64,000 nt of DNA from Dictyostelium firmibasis (Eukaryota > Evosea > Eumycetozoa > Dictyosteliales > Dictyosteliaceae): the NCBI GenBank assembly GCA_036169595.1, contig CM069766.1, forward strand, positions 4,997,501-5,061,500, written 5' to 3'. The notes beneath the pieces are model-generated. The model saw nothing but the letters and a program-made list of their open reading frames with translations. It was not told the origin of the DNA and did no database searches. Below, piece by piece: positions 33,177-43,877 of the stretch (its first letter is position 1; each line of letters opens with the position of its first letter). The position numbers and the translations under genes are program-made.

Positions 33177-34252
33177 ATGGGTATGCATTACTAAAATAAA
33201 AATAATATAGTTTACAAATTGTTTTATTAACAAAATGTGTTTTAATAGATTTTAGAAATCTAAAAAAATATAAATTAGATAAATCAAACAATAACAATAT
33301 TAATAAAAATAATATTAGTAATAACTATGAATCAACAGAATCAACAGAATCTAGTAGTGAAAATGAAGAATATAGTGATGATATTGCATTGTCAAACAAT
33401 GAAAATGATGATTACAGTGATAATGATACTTTTAATGATAATGATAATAGGTTTGAAGATACTGATATCGAAAGTCAAGAACAATCACTTGATTCTAGCG
33501 AGTCTGATAATGATTTAGATGACTCGGATTCCAGAGATATAGATTCAAACTCAAATGTTTGGAATTGGGAAACAACACATACATTCTTGACATTTTATTT
33601 AAAGAATTTAAGAAACCCGAATATCAATTCATTATCAAACAAAAGTGTAATGCAATTAACCGTTTCCGACTATAATAAAAAGTATAAAACCAATCTCAGT
33701 GCCAAACAAGCTTTGTCGTACTTATCAAATCTTAGAGGCGTTAATTCAAAATTGAAAAAACCATTCACTCGTCCAAAGAGATTCACAAGTCATCACATCA
33801 ATAAATATGGTTCCAAACATAATTTCAGTTTATATCTTGATACTTGTGAAAACTATTTTAACAAATCTTCTAAATTGTTGGAATTAATAGAGAAAGAATT
33901 AAGAAGTTCTCAAGTAATTGGTGATACCGAATCAAGATTAAATTCTTCCCAAATCTCTGATGATATTGCTTCTCAACAACAGAATAGAACAAATGTAAGA
34001 AGAGATCGTTATTCAACTTTAACAAATATCTTTCAAGATGAAAAATCATTCAGAGGGAAGGTATGCTCCAGACTTGAAAAACAAGAACAGATCGAAAGAG
34101 AAAAGTTAGATCATCAAATTAAACAAGATAGTGTTAATAACTCTTTAAACTCTAGATTAATAACACAACTAGAAAGATCAAGTAACCAATTAGAAGTGTT
34201 GTCTGAAATATTGATTCAACTATTAAAAAATAAAACATATCCCAATAAATAA
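33177..34252 (+). CDS. Myb/SANT-like protein of Harbinger-like element (H2)
   Basis: Same gene model as H1: exon 1 is ATGG at 33177-33180, intron 33181-33248 (68 bp, GTATGC...TAATAG), exon 2 33249-34252, 335 aa. The frame is intact and differs from H1 by only a few substitutions (for example a Gln to Glu change in the acidic region). Myb/SANT-like domain at about residues 105-215. Because the transposase of H2 is disrupted while this gene is not, the two genes have had different fates in this copy. Confidence 0.65.
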
Positions 34253-35795
34253 AAATTAAATCTTTTCATTTATAAATTATAAAAAAAGTATTCATTTTTT
34301 AAGGCTTATGTTTTTTACAAAAATTAAATTTATATTATCATATATATATTTAAATTTATGAATATATTTATTTATTTGAAATTCCCAAATATTTAAGATA
34401 ATTTTCAGAGAAATTCAAGAGAATTTTCTGGAGATATTTTAGCTCGAAAAAATTATTGAAAAAATGAAAAATTTCGAGTTTGAAAAAAGTTGCCACGTGT
34501 CACGCACCTATTTTTTTGAGTTTTGCGAAATTTTTCAGAAAGTAAAAACAGTATAAATAGTGGCACTAAATATTGAAAACAATTTGATTTATTTTATTTG
34601 GGAATTCCTCCTATATATATTTAAGATACACACACATAATTTATACAAATAATTAAAAAAAAAAAAAAAAATTCTTTTTTTTAATTTAATACTTTTTCTC
34701 TATCTCTATAAAAATAATTTTAGATATCAATAAAATAATGTCTACCACCGATAATAATAACCACGCTAGTAGCTCTACCGAAAATAATTCTAATTCTTAT
34801 GAAACAAGAATGAAATCACTTGAGGATCAAATCTCCAATCTCTCATTAGCTTTTACCAGATATATGAAAGAGCCAATCAGAGAGTCATACCGTAACTCTG
34901 ATAATCAACGTTCTAATGATGAATCTGAAACTGAGAATGAACAAGGTGATGATGAATCTATCGATCCAGTCGATGTTCCAACTGATTATCAACTATCAGA
35001 GTCATTGCTTGCTAACTACAAACATTTAATCAATAATCAAGGTTTGTTAGTTGAAGAAAACCCTCCGAAATTTCCTTAAAATTGAACCATATTTTAATTG
35101 AAATCTAAAATTACTATAAACTTAATTAATGAATGAAAAAAATTGTATATGTGGTAAAAAAAGTAAAAATAAAAATAAAAAATAAAAAAATATTATTTTT
35201 ATTTTTTGGAATTTTCCTAAACACACACCACATTCAAAAATCACCACGTTCAAGTAGCAGGAATTAACAGATACTACCTGACACAACTTCTGAAAACCGT
35301 ACGGGGTAAGTGTGTTTTAATATATATATTAAAAAATATTATATATTTTTAATAATATTAAAATATAAAAAAGTTTATTAAAAACTATAATTATATCATG
35401 GTTTTTTTTTTTTTGGGAATGTGTGGTTTTTTTTTTATAATTAAAAAAATAAAGGTTTTAATTTTTATTTTACTTATTTGTCATTCAATTTTATTTAAAA
35501 GGTAACATAATCTCAATTATAGTAATGTATTTTTTTAATTTTTTTTAAATTTTTTTTTTAAATTTTTTTTTTTTAAATTTTTTTTTTTAAATTTTTTTTC
35601 TAAATTCTTTTTTTGATCACCACAGAACAATAACTCATTTAATTATATAATTTAAATATTTGAATAATAATTAAAAAAATCTCAATTTTACAAATTTTCA
35701 TTCGTTTTTTATTTTTTTATTATTTAATATTTTTTTTTTTAAATATTTATTGAATGTATAAAATATCTTACAGAAATTGACATACAAAAACAAAA

Positions 35796-36551
35796 ATGTT
35801 CAATAAAAGAGAATCAAATTTCGAAGAAGATTTTAATGTATAAGAGAGGAAAACAAATTCACAGTAACAGAGATAAATTTTAGATCAATAAAACATACGA
35901 ATAGTCAGCCATTAATACAACACTTTACATATGATCCAACTAGCTCATTGTCGATAGAAGATAACACCAATACCAATACCAACACCAACACCAACACCAA
36001 CACCAACACCAACACCAACACCACCACCACCACCACCACCACTACCACTACCACCAACACTAACACCAATACCAACACCAACTTCAACACCAACACCAAT
36101 TTCAACACCACCTTCCAATACAACAACATCATCGACATAACAAATTATTATAATTCCAATAACAACCAACCACAAAATGAAATTGAAGATGATACTGAAG
36201 TTGAATCACAACAATGATATGATATTGTTCATGGTATGATGGATTCGTTGTTGACATTTTAAACAATGAATCATTCAGGTATTCAATATTCCACAAGGAA
36301 AAACAATCCAAGATTTTTTACCTGATGATTTTTTAAATTTAAATAACCATTCCAATGTAATTGATGAAGATGAAGATCAAGATCAAGATCAAGTCGTTGA
36401 TTTTTTTGAAGATGAAAACCATCAAAATCCCGAAATTGGTTCTGACGACGATGATTATTTTATCCAAGAGAATCAATATGATAATGATGAATATGATAAT
36501 GATGAATATGATAACGATGAAGATGAAATTATAAATTCTCAATTTATGTAA
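35796..36551 (+). CDS. Putative spliced acidic Asn/Thr-repeat protein of T2
   Basis: Tentative model: exons 35796-35837, 35909-36199 and 36279-36551 with introns of 71 and 79 bp, all phase 0, ~201 aa. Exon 1 encodes MFNKRESNFEEDFN; exon 2 carries a long Asn-Thr repeat and an acidic end; exon 3 is strongly acidic (DEDEDQDQDQVVDFFEDE, then repeated DNDEY). Support is intron length matching others in the window and the absence of an ATG in the third exon's frame. Against it: the second donor (GTTGAA) is unusual, and the first acceptor reads CAA rather than CAG in T2 copy 2. Function unknown; perhaps a chromatin- or DNA-mimic-like acidic protein, which is only a guess. Confidence 0.3.
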
Positions 36552-36629
36552 AATATTCAAATAAAATTAAGTAAAATATTTTAAAAAAAAAAAATAATTA
36601 AGAAAAATATATAGTAAAATTTTAATTAT

Positions 36630-37345
36630 TATTTTTAATCATTCAATTTTTATAAATCTTTTTTATTTAAAAGGTAACTTAATTGAGATTATAGTAATGT
36701 ATTTATTCTATAAAAAACAAATACTACTAATTAATTGGCTCTGATTATATTATAGTTTTTTTTTTTGTTGTGATTTTTTTTTTTTTATTAAAAAAAAAAA
36801 GTTTTAATTTTTATTTTACTTATTTGTTATTTAGTTTTTATAAATCTTTTTTTATTTAAAAGGCAACTTAATTGAGATTATAGTTATGTATTTTTTTTAT
36901 AAAAAAAATAAATAATATTAAATATTTTTTATATTGATTATATCATAGTTTTTTTTTTTGGGATTGTGTGGTTTTTTTTTAATTAATAAAAATAAGGATT
37001 TAATTTTTATTTTACTTATTTGTCATTCAATTTTTATAAATCTTTTTTTATTTTAAAGGTAACATAATTGAGATTATATTAATATTTTTTTCCATATAAA
37101 AAAACAAATAATATTAAATATTTTTGGTTCTGATTATTTATTATAGTTTTATTTTTGTTGTGATTTTTTTTTTATTAAAAAAAAAGTTTTAATTTTTATT
37201 TTCTTGTTTGTCATTTAATTTTTATAATTCTTTTTTTATTTTAAAGAAAAATTAATTGAGATTATATTTATATATTTTTTTATAAAAAAAAATTAATAAT
37301 ATTAAATATTTTTTATATTGATTATATCATAGTTTTTTTTTTTTT
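36630..37345. repeat. Imperfect ~170-bp subterminal repeats of T2
   Basis: Several degenerate copies of one unit, recognisable by TTATTTGTCATTCAATTTTT, AAAGGTAAC(A/T)TAATTGAGATTATA and GATTATATCATAGTTTTTT. One more copy lies near the other end (about 35390-35535). Subterminal repeats of this kind often serve as transposase binding arrays in cut-and-paste elements. Confidence 0.55.
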
Positions 37346-38022
37346 TTTTTTTATTAAATATTTAACACATTTTTACCATATAAAAATTTATACGACCCCC
37401 AAAAAAAATAAAATTTAATTCAAAAAAAATAAAATTGTTTTTACTTTTTTGAAAATTTCAGTTTTGCTGACCCCCACCTGCGCGTTCCATTTTCCAGTAT
37501 TATCGGAGGGATGTATCCTTAAGAAGAACGAAATCGCTGATGTTAACAAAATCTTTTGCTTTCCATCTAACTTCCAAGTGAATGTAGCTCCATTCGGTAC
37601 TCCAGAAGGTATATCTGCTTCATCGAATCTCAAGAATAATGATACCGACTTGTACATTGTGGAAAAGAGAATCAATGATATTTTGAAACCAATACTTTTA
37701 CTTTCAAGTATGATATCATCCGATAAAACTGATATCGATACCGAACTCTTAGGTTACTTAGCTGACTCGTCAATTCAATTAGTTGTTAGTGCTCAAGCAA
37801 CATTAGCTCGTGTTCGTCGTAACAACATCTCAAAAGAAATCTACGGTTCCGAAGTGGTTCAACCAATCAAGATCAAAGACACTCCAAAGATGTTTGATGA
37901 TACCGAATCTGAACGTGTAAGAAAGTTAGCAAAGTCAATCAGAAAGAACAATGAAGCCAAACAATCATTGTTAAAAGTTAACAATCAATCAAAGTCAAAC
38001 TTTAAGAAATCAACCAATACGG

Positions 38023-41000
38023 GTGGTAATAACACTACGGGAAGTAGTAGTTCGAATAACAAGTCCAGTAGTGGGAGTAATGGCCGATCCAATAACTTCA
38101 ATGGATCCCAAAGTAATGCTGCATCAGGTAGCAGCAATACCAAGTCTGGAAACGGTACCAATTATCGTTTTCAGAAGAACAAGAAGTAAACTTACCAGTA
38201 GGTGGACGTCTCGTCCACTTCAAACAAGTTTGGAAAGAATTGGGTCTTCCAAACTTTTGTCAAGAAGTAGTAAACGGATTAAAGGTTCCACTACTTTCAA
38301 ACTTCAAACCGATGCTGAACCCAATTCCGATTTCAATTCCAGAGGGTCCGAAATCAGATTGTATCACAAACGAAGTACAAGATTTATTAAAAGACAATGC
38401 AATAGAACAAGTACTTCCAAACCGTCACTCCCAACTCGTTTTTTACTCCAACGTGTTTACGGTTCCAAAAGCTGGAACGAATTTACATCGTCCAGTACTA
38501 GATCTAAAGAGGTTAAACCTTTTTATCAAAAACCAATCATTCAAGATGGAAGGTCTAAAGAATCTGTCTTCAATGGTAAAACAAGGTTACTACATGGTAA
38601 AACTCGATATCAAGAAAGCTTATCTCCATGTATTAGTCGACGAAAGTTATCGAGATTTATTCCGATTCGTTTGGAAAGGAACTCATTACAGATGGAGAAC
38701 AATGCCATTCGGGTTATCGTCAGCTCCTCGAATCTTTACAATGTTAATGAGACCAGTACTCCGAATGCTAAGAGATATCAACATTTCCGTAATCGCCTAC
38801 TTAGACGATCTTCTAATCGTTGGTTCAACAAAAGAAGAATGTTTAAACAACCTCAACCAAACAATGAATCTGTTAGTCAAACTCGGATTCAAGTTAAATT
38901 TAGAAAAGAGTGTTCTCGAGCCAACTCAATCAATAACGTTTCTAGGATTACAAATCGATTCAATATCAATGAAGCTACTTGTTCCAAAAGAAAAGAAGAA
39001 GAGTATCATCAAAGATATCAGGAACTTTCTAAAACTCGAAACTTGTACTCTAAGAAAGTTAGCTGGTTTAAAAGGAAAACTGATTGCATTGAAAGATGCA
39101 GTAATACCATTCCGTTTGTACACTCGTCAAACAAACAAGTTTCATTGTCAAAGTCTGAAACTAGCAAATGGAAATTGGGATCAATCATTTCCAATTTCTC
39201 AAGACGTCAAGAAAGAAATTTCAAATTGGTTAACTCTCTTAAACCAATGGAATGGAAAAGAAATAAGTCTGTTTCCAAGTTACGATTATGTTCTAACAAC
39301 AGATGCTTCAGAATCAGGTGCAGGTGCAACTTTAATGAAAGACAACAAAGTCATCAAAACTTGGTCGTTCCAGTGGTCAGAAGTCCAATCAAACATGTCA
39401 TCGAACCGTCGAGAAATGCTTGCTCTACTAATGGCATTTCAAACTCTATGTCGGAAGTTGAACAACTGCAATCTAAAGATTCAAACCGACAACACAACAA
39501 CTCTCTCGTATGTCAATCGCCAAGGTGGTCAGATTCAAGATCTATCGATTCTCTTCGAACAACTCTGGAAACAATGTCTCAAGAAGAAAATCAATCTGAT
39601 TGGGGAACACATTCCAGGATTCTTCAATGTCAAAGCCGATCACCTCAGTCGTCTATCAGAGATGAATCACAAATCATCCAAGCCGATCAAGAGTTACAAC
39701 TGGCAACTCAAGAAAGAAGTATTCAATCGAATTCAACTCCAATTCGGTCAAATTCAAATGGATCTATTTGCTTCACACTTCAACCATCAAACAATCAATT
39801 ACTCAACCATGAAAATGAATGCTCTGCAACTCGATTGGAGTCAATGGAATCAATGTCTAGCGTTCCCTCCTCCAATACTTTTGCCTTCTGTGATGGAGAA
39901 GATGAACTTATTGAGTTCGAAGATGGTTTCTATAATACTGATCTTCCCGATTTGGAGATCAGCAACTTGGTATCCGATGATTCAAGCTCAAGTTCCTCGT
40001 CATCATCGCCATCTGTTTCCTCAAGTACTGGGTACGTTCCAGGAAGTATTGACAAAAGAATCGATAGAGTCAATACCAATTCAAATTCAGCAACGATGGA
40101 AACTGGGGATTATTCGACTTTCCAATCTCATGTAAAGTCAATAATTAAAACAAGTAAATCGAGTACTTCTAATTTGTTTATGAACTCTTGGCAACCATCA
40201 ACCTTAAAGGTCTATGATTCAAACTACTCAAAGTTCCATTTCTTTTGTATTTTAAATCGTTTGGATCCATCAAAGATTACTTTGGTAGTTTTTATGGACT
40301 ATTTGACCTATTTATTCAAGCTACAACCTCCGTTAGCTTATTCAACAATTAACAGTCATCGTTCAATGCTTAATCAGTTGCTCATTCTTAGAAATCAATC
40401 TGAAATAGTTAATGATCCATTCATATCAAGAATAATGACTGGTATTCACAAGTTACGTCCAAGTAACTCAAAGTATAATGAAATCTGGAATGCAAATCAA
40501 GTTTTCAAATACTTATCTACAATCAACGTTTATCCAAAGTTTACATACTCTGTTCTTCTACATAAGACTTTTGTTCTTTGTAAAATGTTTGGTTTAGCAA
40601 GATCATCTGACTTGATCAAATGGTCTTACAAGAATTTAATAATCACTGAACACTCAATTAAAGCTCCTGTTATCAATGCAAAAGAACAAAGGAATACAAA
40701 GAATGCTGATATTTCAATTCTAGAATTAACTTCATTAGATGAATCCAATGCAAGTATTTGTCCAGTTCTCCATCTTTCAAGATACCTCAAACACTCTGAA
40801 CAAAGAAGAACTGCTTCTTCTGGTGATTCAGTATTCATTCTCCGTGATGGTAGTCCAGTTTCAGTCGAATATATAAACTCTATAGTTTTATCAATACTCT
40901 CAAAATCAGGTATTGATATTACAAAGTTCAAATCTCACTCTACTCGTTCCGCTATGGCTTCTCTCTTGTTGTCCAGTAATGTTCCATTCCATGTGGTCAA

Positions 41001-41109
41001 GAAACTAGGTCGTTGGAAATCAAATGATACAGTTGATAACTTTTATGACAAGAAAATCATTGGTGAAAAATCTGGTGGTTTCTTAAATAATGTAGTCCAA
41101 CTTTCATAA
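38023..41109 (+). CDS. DIRS-A tyrosine recombinase frame
   Basis: 1028 open codons overlapping the RT frame; C-terminal recombinase with GLARSSDL, SHSTRSAMA, LGRWKS, NFYDKK. No ATG at the 5' end of the frame. Confidence 0.8.
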   Translation: MVITLREVVVRITSPVVGVMADPITSMDPKVMLHQVAAIPSLETVPIIVFRRTRSKLTSRWTSRPLQTSLERIGSSKLLSRSSKRIKGSTTFKLQTDAEPNSDFNSRGSEIRLYHKRSTRFIKRQCNRTSTSKPSLPTRFLLQRVYGSKSWNEFTSSSTRSKEVKPFYQKPIIQDGRSKESVFNGKTRLLHGKTRYQESLSPCISRRKLSRFIPIRLERNSLQMENNAIRVIVSSSNLYNVNETSTPNAKRYQHFRNRLLRRSSNRWFNKRRMFKQPQPNNESVSQTRIQVKFRKECSRANSINNVSRITNRFNINEATCSKRKEEEYHQRYQELSKTRNLYSKKVSWFKRKTDCIERCSNTIPFVHSSNKQVSLSKSETSKWKLGSIISNFSRRQERNFKLVNSLKPMEWKRNKSVSKLRLCSNNRCFRIRCRCNFNERQQSHQNLVVPVVRSPIKHVIEPSRNACSTNGISNSMSEVEQLQSKDSNRQHNNSLVCQSPRWSDSRSIDSLRTTLETMSQEENQSDWGTHSRILQCQSRSPQSSIRDESQIIQADQELQLATQERSIQSNSTPIRSNSNGSICFTLQPSNNQLLNHENECSATRLESMESMSSVPSSNTFAFCDGEDELIEFEDGFYNTDLPDLEISNLVSDDSSSSSSSSSPSVSSSTGYVPGSIDKRIDRVNTNSNSATMETGDYSTFQSHVKSIIKTSKSSTSNLFMNSWQPSTLKVYDSNYSKFHFFCILNRLDPSKITLVVFMDYLTYLFKLQPPLAYSTINSHRSMLNQLLILRNQSEIVNDPFISRIMTGIHKLRPSNSKYNEIWNANQVFKYLSTINVYPKFTYSVLLHKTFVLCKMFGLARSSDLIKWSYKNLIITEHSIKAPVINAKEQRNTKNADISILELTSLDESNASICPVLHLSRYLKHSEQRRTASSGDSVFILRDGSPVSVEYINSIVLSILSKSGIDITKFKSHSTRSAMASLLLSSNVPFHVVKKLGRWKSNDTVDNFYDKKIIGEKSGGFLNNVVQLS
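38240..40135 (+). CDS. DIRS-A RT/RNase H/methyltransferase-like frame
   Basis: 631 open codons with the same motif series as the copy at 22242-24137 ([32 protein letters not shown]). Confidence 0.85.
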   Translation: MGLPNFCQEVVNGLKVPLLSNFKPMLNPIPISIPEGPKSDCITNEVQDLLKDNAIEQVLPNRHSQLVFYSNVFTVPKAGTNLHRPVLDLKRLNLFIKNQSFKMEGLKNLSSMVKQGYYMVKLDIKKAYLHVLVDESYRDLFRFVWKGTHYRWRTMPFGLSSAPRIFTMLMRPVLRMLRDINISVIAYLDDLLIVGSTKEECLNNLNQTMNLLVKLGFKLNLEKSVLEPTQSITFLGLQIDSISMKLLVPKEKKKSIIKDIRNFLKLETCTLRKLAGLKGKLIALKDAVIPFRLYTRQTNKFHCQSLKLANGNWDQSFPISQDVKKEISNWLTLLNQWNGKEISLFPSYDYVLTTDASESGAGATLMKDNKVIKTWSFQWSEVQSNMSSNRREMLALLMAFQTLCRKLNNCNLKIQTDNTTTLSYVNRQGGQIQDLSILFEQLWKQCLKKKINLIGEHIPGFFNVKADHLSRLSEMNHKSSKPIKSYNWQLKKEVFNRIQLQFGQIQMDLFASHFNHQTINYSTMKMNALQLDWSQWNQCLAFPPPILLPSVMEKMNLLSSKMVSIILIFPIWRSATWYPMIQAQVPRHHRHLFPQVLGTFQEVLTKESIESIPIQIQQRWKLGIIRLSNLM

Positions 41110-41515
41110 ATTTAAATATATATATGATAATATAAATTAAAAATTTAAATAATTAAATTATATTTTATATTAAATATATATATTTAAATTGGTCCCAACC
41201 CGCCCTCCCTTAGTCGGAATTCCATATAAATCAAATTGTTTTCAATATTTAGTGCCACTATTTATACTGTTTTTACTTTCTGAAAAATTTCGCAAAACTC
41301 AAAAAAATAGGTGCGTGACACGTGGCAACTTTTTTCAAACTCGAAATTTTTCATTTTTTCAATAATTTTTTCGAGCTAAAATATCTCCAGAAAATTCTCT
41401 TGAATTTCTCTGAAAATTATCTTAAATATTTGGGAATTTCAAATAAATAAATATATTCATAAATTTAAATATATATATTTAATATAAAATATAATTTAAT
41501 TATTTAAATTTTTAA

Positions 41516-41595
41516 TTTAAATCTGTGAAAGTATACACATCTTAAGTTTTGAAATTGTAATTTAATATTTAAATTTAAGTAAGTGAAAACACCTC
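41516..41595. repeat. Outer terminal repeat of H2, separated by DIRS-A insertion
   Basis: Continuation of the H2 terminal repeat interrupted at 34328; matches 3945-4024 in reverse complement up to the end GTGAAAACACCTC. Confidence 0.75.
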
Positions 41596-43463
41596 ATTCG
41601 GATTATCAACAGCTCCTCGAGTCTTCACAATGTTAATGAGACCAGTACTCCAAAGATTAAGAGAAATCAATGTATCAGTAATCGCTTACTTGGACGATCT
41701 TCTAATTGTTGGTTCAACAAAAGAAGAATGTATTCTCAACCTCAACAAAACAATGGACCTTTTATTAAAACTAGGATTCAAATTAAATCTAGAAAAGAGT
41801 GTTTTACAACCAACTCAAACAATAACATTTCTCGGCTTAGAAATCGATTCAATATCAATGAAATTGCTTGTCCCGGAGAAAAAGAAAAAGAGTGTCATCA
41901 AAGAAATCAGAAACTTTCTAAAACTGGATTCATGTTCTCTAAGAAAGTTAGCTGGTTTAAAAGGAAAGCTTATTGCATTGAAAGATGCAGTAATACCATT
42001 CCGTCTATACACTCGACAAACAAACAAGTTCCATTGTCAAAGTTTAATTATCGCAAATGGAAATTGGGATCAATCATTTACAATCCCTCAAGAAGTAAAG
42101 ATAGAAATATCAAATTGGTTAAAACTCTTAAACCAATGGAATGGAAAAGAAATAAGTCTTTTTCCAAGTTACGATTATGTGTTAACAACAGATGCATCAG
42201 AATCAGGTGCAGGTGCAACTCTAAAGAAAGGAAACAAGCTCATACAAACTTGGTCTTTCCAATGGTCAACCGATCAATCAAACATGTCATCGAATCGTCG
42301 AGAAATGCTTGCACTATTAATGGCATTTCAAAAACTTTGTCGAAAGTTAAAGAGCTGCAATCTAAAAGTTCAAACCGACAACACAACAACCCTATCGTAT
42401 ATCAACCGTCAAGGTGGTCAAATCCAGAACCTATCGATTCTCTTCGAACAACTTTGGAAACAATGTCTCAAGAAGAAAATCAATCTGATCGGGGAACACA
42501 TTCCAGGATTCTTCAATGTCAAAGCCGATCACCTCAGTCGTCTATCAGAGATGAATCACAAATCATCCAAGCCGATCAAGAGTTACAACTGGCAACTCAA
42601 AAAAGAAGTGTTCAATCGAATTCAACTCCAATTCGGTCAAATTCAAATGGATCTGTTTGCATCTCATCTGAATCATCAAACAATCAACTACTCAACAATG
42701 AAAATGAATTCCCTTCAACTCGATTGGAGTCAATGGAACCAATGTCTCGCCTTTCCGCCTCCAATACTTTTGCCTTCTGTGATGGAGAAGATGAACTTAT
42801 TGAGTTCGAAGATGGTTTCTATAATACTGATCTTTCCAATATGGAGGTCAGCAACTTGGTATCCAATGATTCAAGCTCAAGTTCCTCGTCATCATCGCCA
42901 TCTGTTTCCTCAAGTACTGGGCACATTCCAGGAAGTATTGACCAAAGAATCAATTCAGTCAATACCAATTCAAATCCAACAACGTTGGAAGTTGGGGATT
43001 ATTCAACTTTCCAATCTTATGTAAAATCTATAATTGGAACTCAAAAGTCAAGTACATCTACCTTGTTTATGAACTCTTGGCAACCTTCTACACTCAAGGT
43101 TTATGATTCAAATTATTCAAAATTTTTCAATTTCTGTTCGAAAAACAATCTCAAACCTTCAAACATAACATTGGTAGTTTTCATGGATTATCTTACATAT
43201 CTATTCAAGTTACAACCTCCATTAGCATATTCAACAATCAACAGCCATCGTTCAATGTTAAATCAATTATTAATTCTAAAGAATCAATCTGAAATTGTTA
43301 ATGACCCATTCATTACAAGAATTATGACTGGTATCCATAAATTGCGTCCAACAAACACAAAATATAACGAAATTTGGGATGCAAATCAAGTGTTCAAATA
43401 CTTATCAACAATTAAATTGTATCCAAAGTTTACATACATATCTCTTTTACACAAAACAATTGT
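41596..43463 (+). mobile_element. DIRS-B retroelement fragment
   Basis: Plus-strand interior from the middle of the RT through RNase H, methyltransferase-like part and about half of the recombinase. Cut on the left by H2 and on the right by a DIRS-A at 43464, at a site (CAATTGT) seen uninterrupted at 51040-51055 (reverse). Frames largely open; both ends missing. Confidence 0.85.
41630..43024 (+). CDS. DIRS-B RT (C-terminal part)/RNase H/methyltransferase-like
   Basis: 464 codons from just before YLDDLL to the end of the C-terminal module; N-terminal part missing because of the H2 insertion. The overlapping recombinase frame is open from about 41728 to 43463. Confidence 0.75.
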   Translation: MLMRPVLQRLREINVSVIAYLDDLLIVGSTKEECILNLNKTMDLLLKLGFKLNLEKSVLQPTQTITFLGLEIDSISMKLLVPEKKKKSVIKEIRNFLKLDSCSLRKLAGLKGKLIALKDAVIPFRLYTRQTNKFHCQSLIIANGNWDQSFTIPQEVKIEISNWLKLLNQWNGKEISLFPSYDYVLTTDASESGAGATLKKGNKLIQTWSFQWSTDQSNMSSNRREMLALLMAFQKLCRKLKSCNLKVQTDNTTTLSYINRQGGQIQNLSILFEQLWKQCLKKKINLIGEHIPGFFNVKADHLSRLSEMNHKSSKPIKSYNWQLKKEVFNRIQLQFGQIQMDLFASHLNHQTINYSTMKMNSLQLDWSQWNQCLAFPPPILLPSVMEKMNLLSSKMVSIILIFPIWRSATWYPMIQAQVPRHHRHLFPQVLGTFQEVLTKESIQSIPIQIQQRWKLGIIQLSNLM

Positions 43464-43877
43464 TTTATATTATCATATATATATTTAAATTTATGAATAT
43501 ATTTATTTATTTGAAATTCCCAAATATTTAAGATAATTTTCAGAGAAATTCAAGAGAATTTTCTGGAGATATTTTAGCTCGAAAAAATTATTGAAAAAAT
43601 GAAAAATTTCGAGTTTGAAAAAAGTTGCCACGTGTCACGCACCTATTTTTTTGAGTTTTGCGAAATTTTTCAGAAAGTAAAAACAGTATAAATAGTGGCA
43701 CTAAATATTGAAAACAATTTGATTTATTTTATTTGGGAATTCCTCCTATATATATTTAAGATACACACATAATTTATACAAATAATTAAAAAAAAAAAAA
43801 AAAAAAAAAAAATTCTTTTATTAATTTAATACTTTTTCTCTATCTCTATAAAAATAATTTTAGATATCAATAAAATA

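Larger units (their letters stand above)
35061..37510 (+). mobile_element. TIR element T2, copy 1 (full length, inside DIRS-A GAG)
   Basis: 2450 bp. Ends CCCTCCGAAATTTCC and, inward from 37510, CCCTCCGATAATACTGG; apart from the shared heptamer the ends are only weakly similar. The empty site in intact GAG copies (e.g. 44195-44212) equals left flank GAAGAAAA plus right flank ATGTATCC, so no target duplication. Contents: a short G/C-containing block at 35216-35310 with a consensus-like splice donor GGGGTAAGTG; an Asn-Thr repeat reading frame; an acidic reading frame; and imperfect ~170-bp repeats near both ends. No known transposase recognised. Confidence 0.8.
34738..38189 (+). pseudogene. DIRS-A GAG interrupted by T2
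   Basis: The N-terminal third lies at 34738-35060 and the remainder at 37511-38189, on either side of T2. Sequence otherwise as in the other DIRS-A GAG copies. Confidence 0.8.
34329..41515 (+). mobile_element. DIRS-A retroelement, full length, split by T2
   Basis: About 4.74 kb of DIRS-A interrupted by T2 (35061-37510). Ends TTTATATTATC and TTTTTAA. It sits in the H2 terminal repeat; flanks ATTAAA and TTTAAATCTG rebuild the uninterrupted site (9570-9590 reversed, and 4016-4032) without duplication. Broken once, by T2 in GAG; the RT and recombinase frames are open. Confidence 0.9.
28894..41595. mobile_element. Harbinger-like DNA transposon H2, inverted and heavily interrupted
   Basis: Second copy of H in opposite orientation to H1. 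From left: transposase exon 2, intron and exon 1 C-terminal part (28947-30097), T1 insertion (30098-32369), chromodomain part of exon 1 (32370-32657), divergent promoter, Myb-like gene (33177-34252), DIRS-A insertion into the terminal repeat (34329-41515), remaining ~80 bp of terminal repeat to GAGGTG complement at 41595. The transposase-side terminus is lost to the DIRS-B insertion ending at 28893. The right flank is DIRS-B RT sequence (ATTCGG...). Confidence 0.8.

Noticed and set aside
35948-36110. Regular repeats at 35948-36110 and 55473-55660 considered as a CRISPR or satellite array
   Set aside because: Units are variations of ACCAAC encoding Asn-Thr with no spacers; a coding-type microsatellite.
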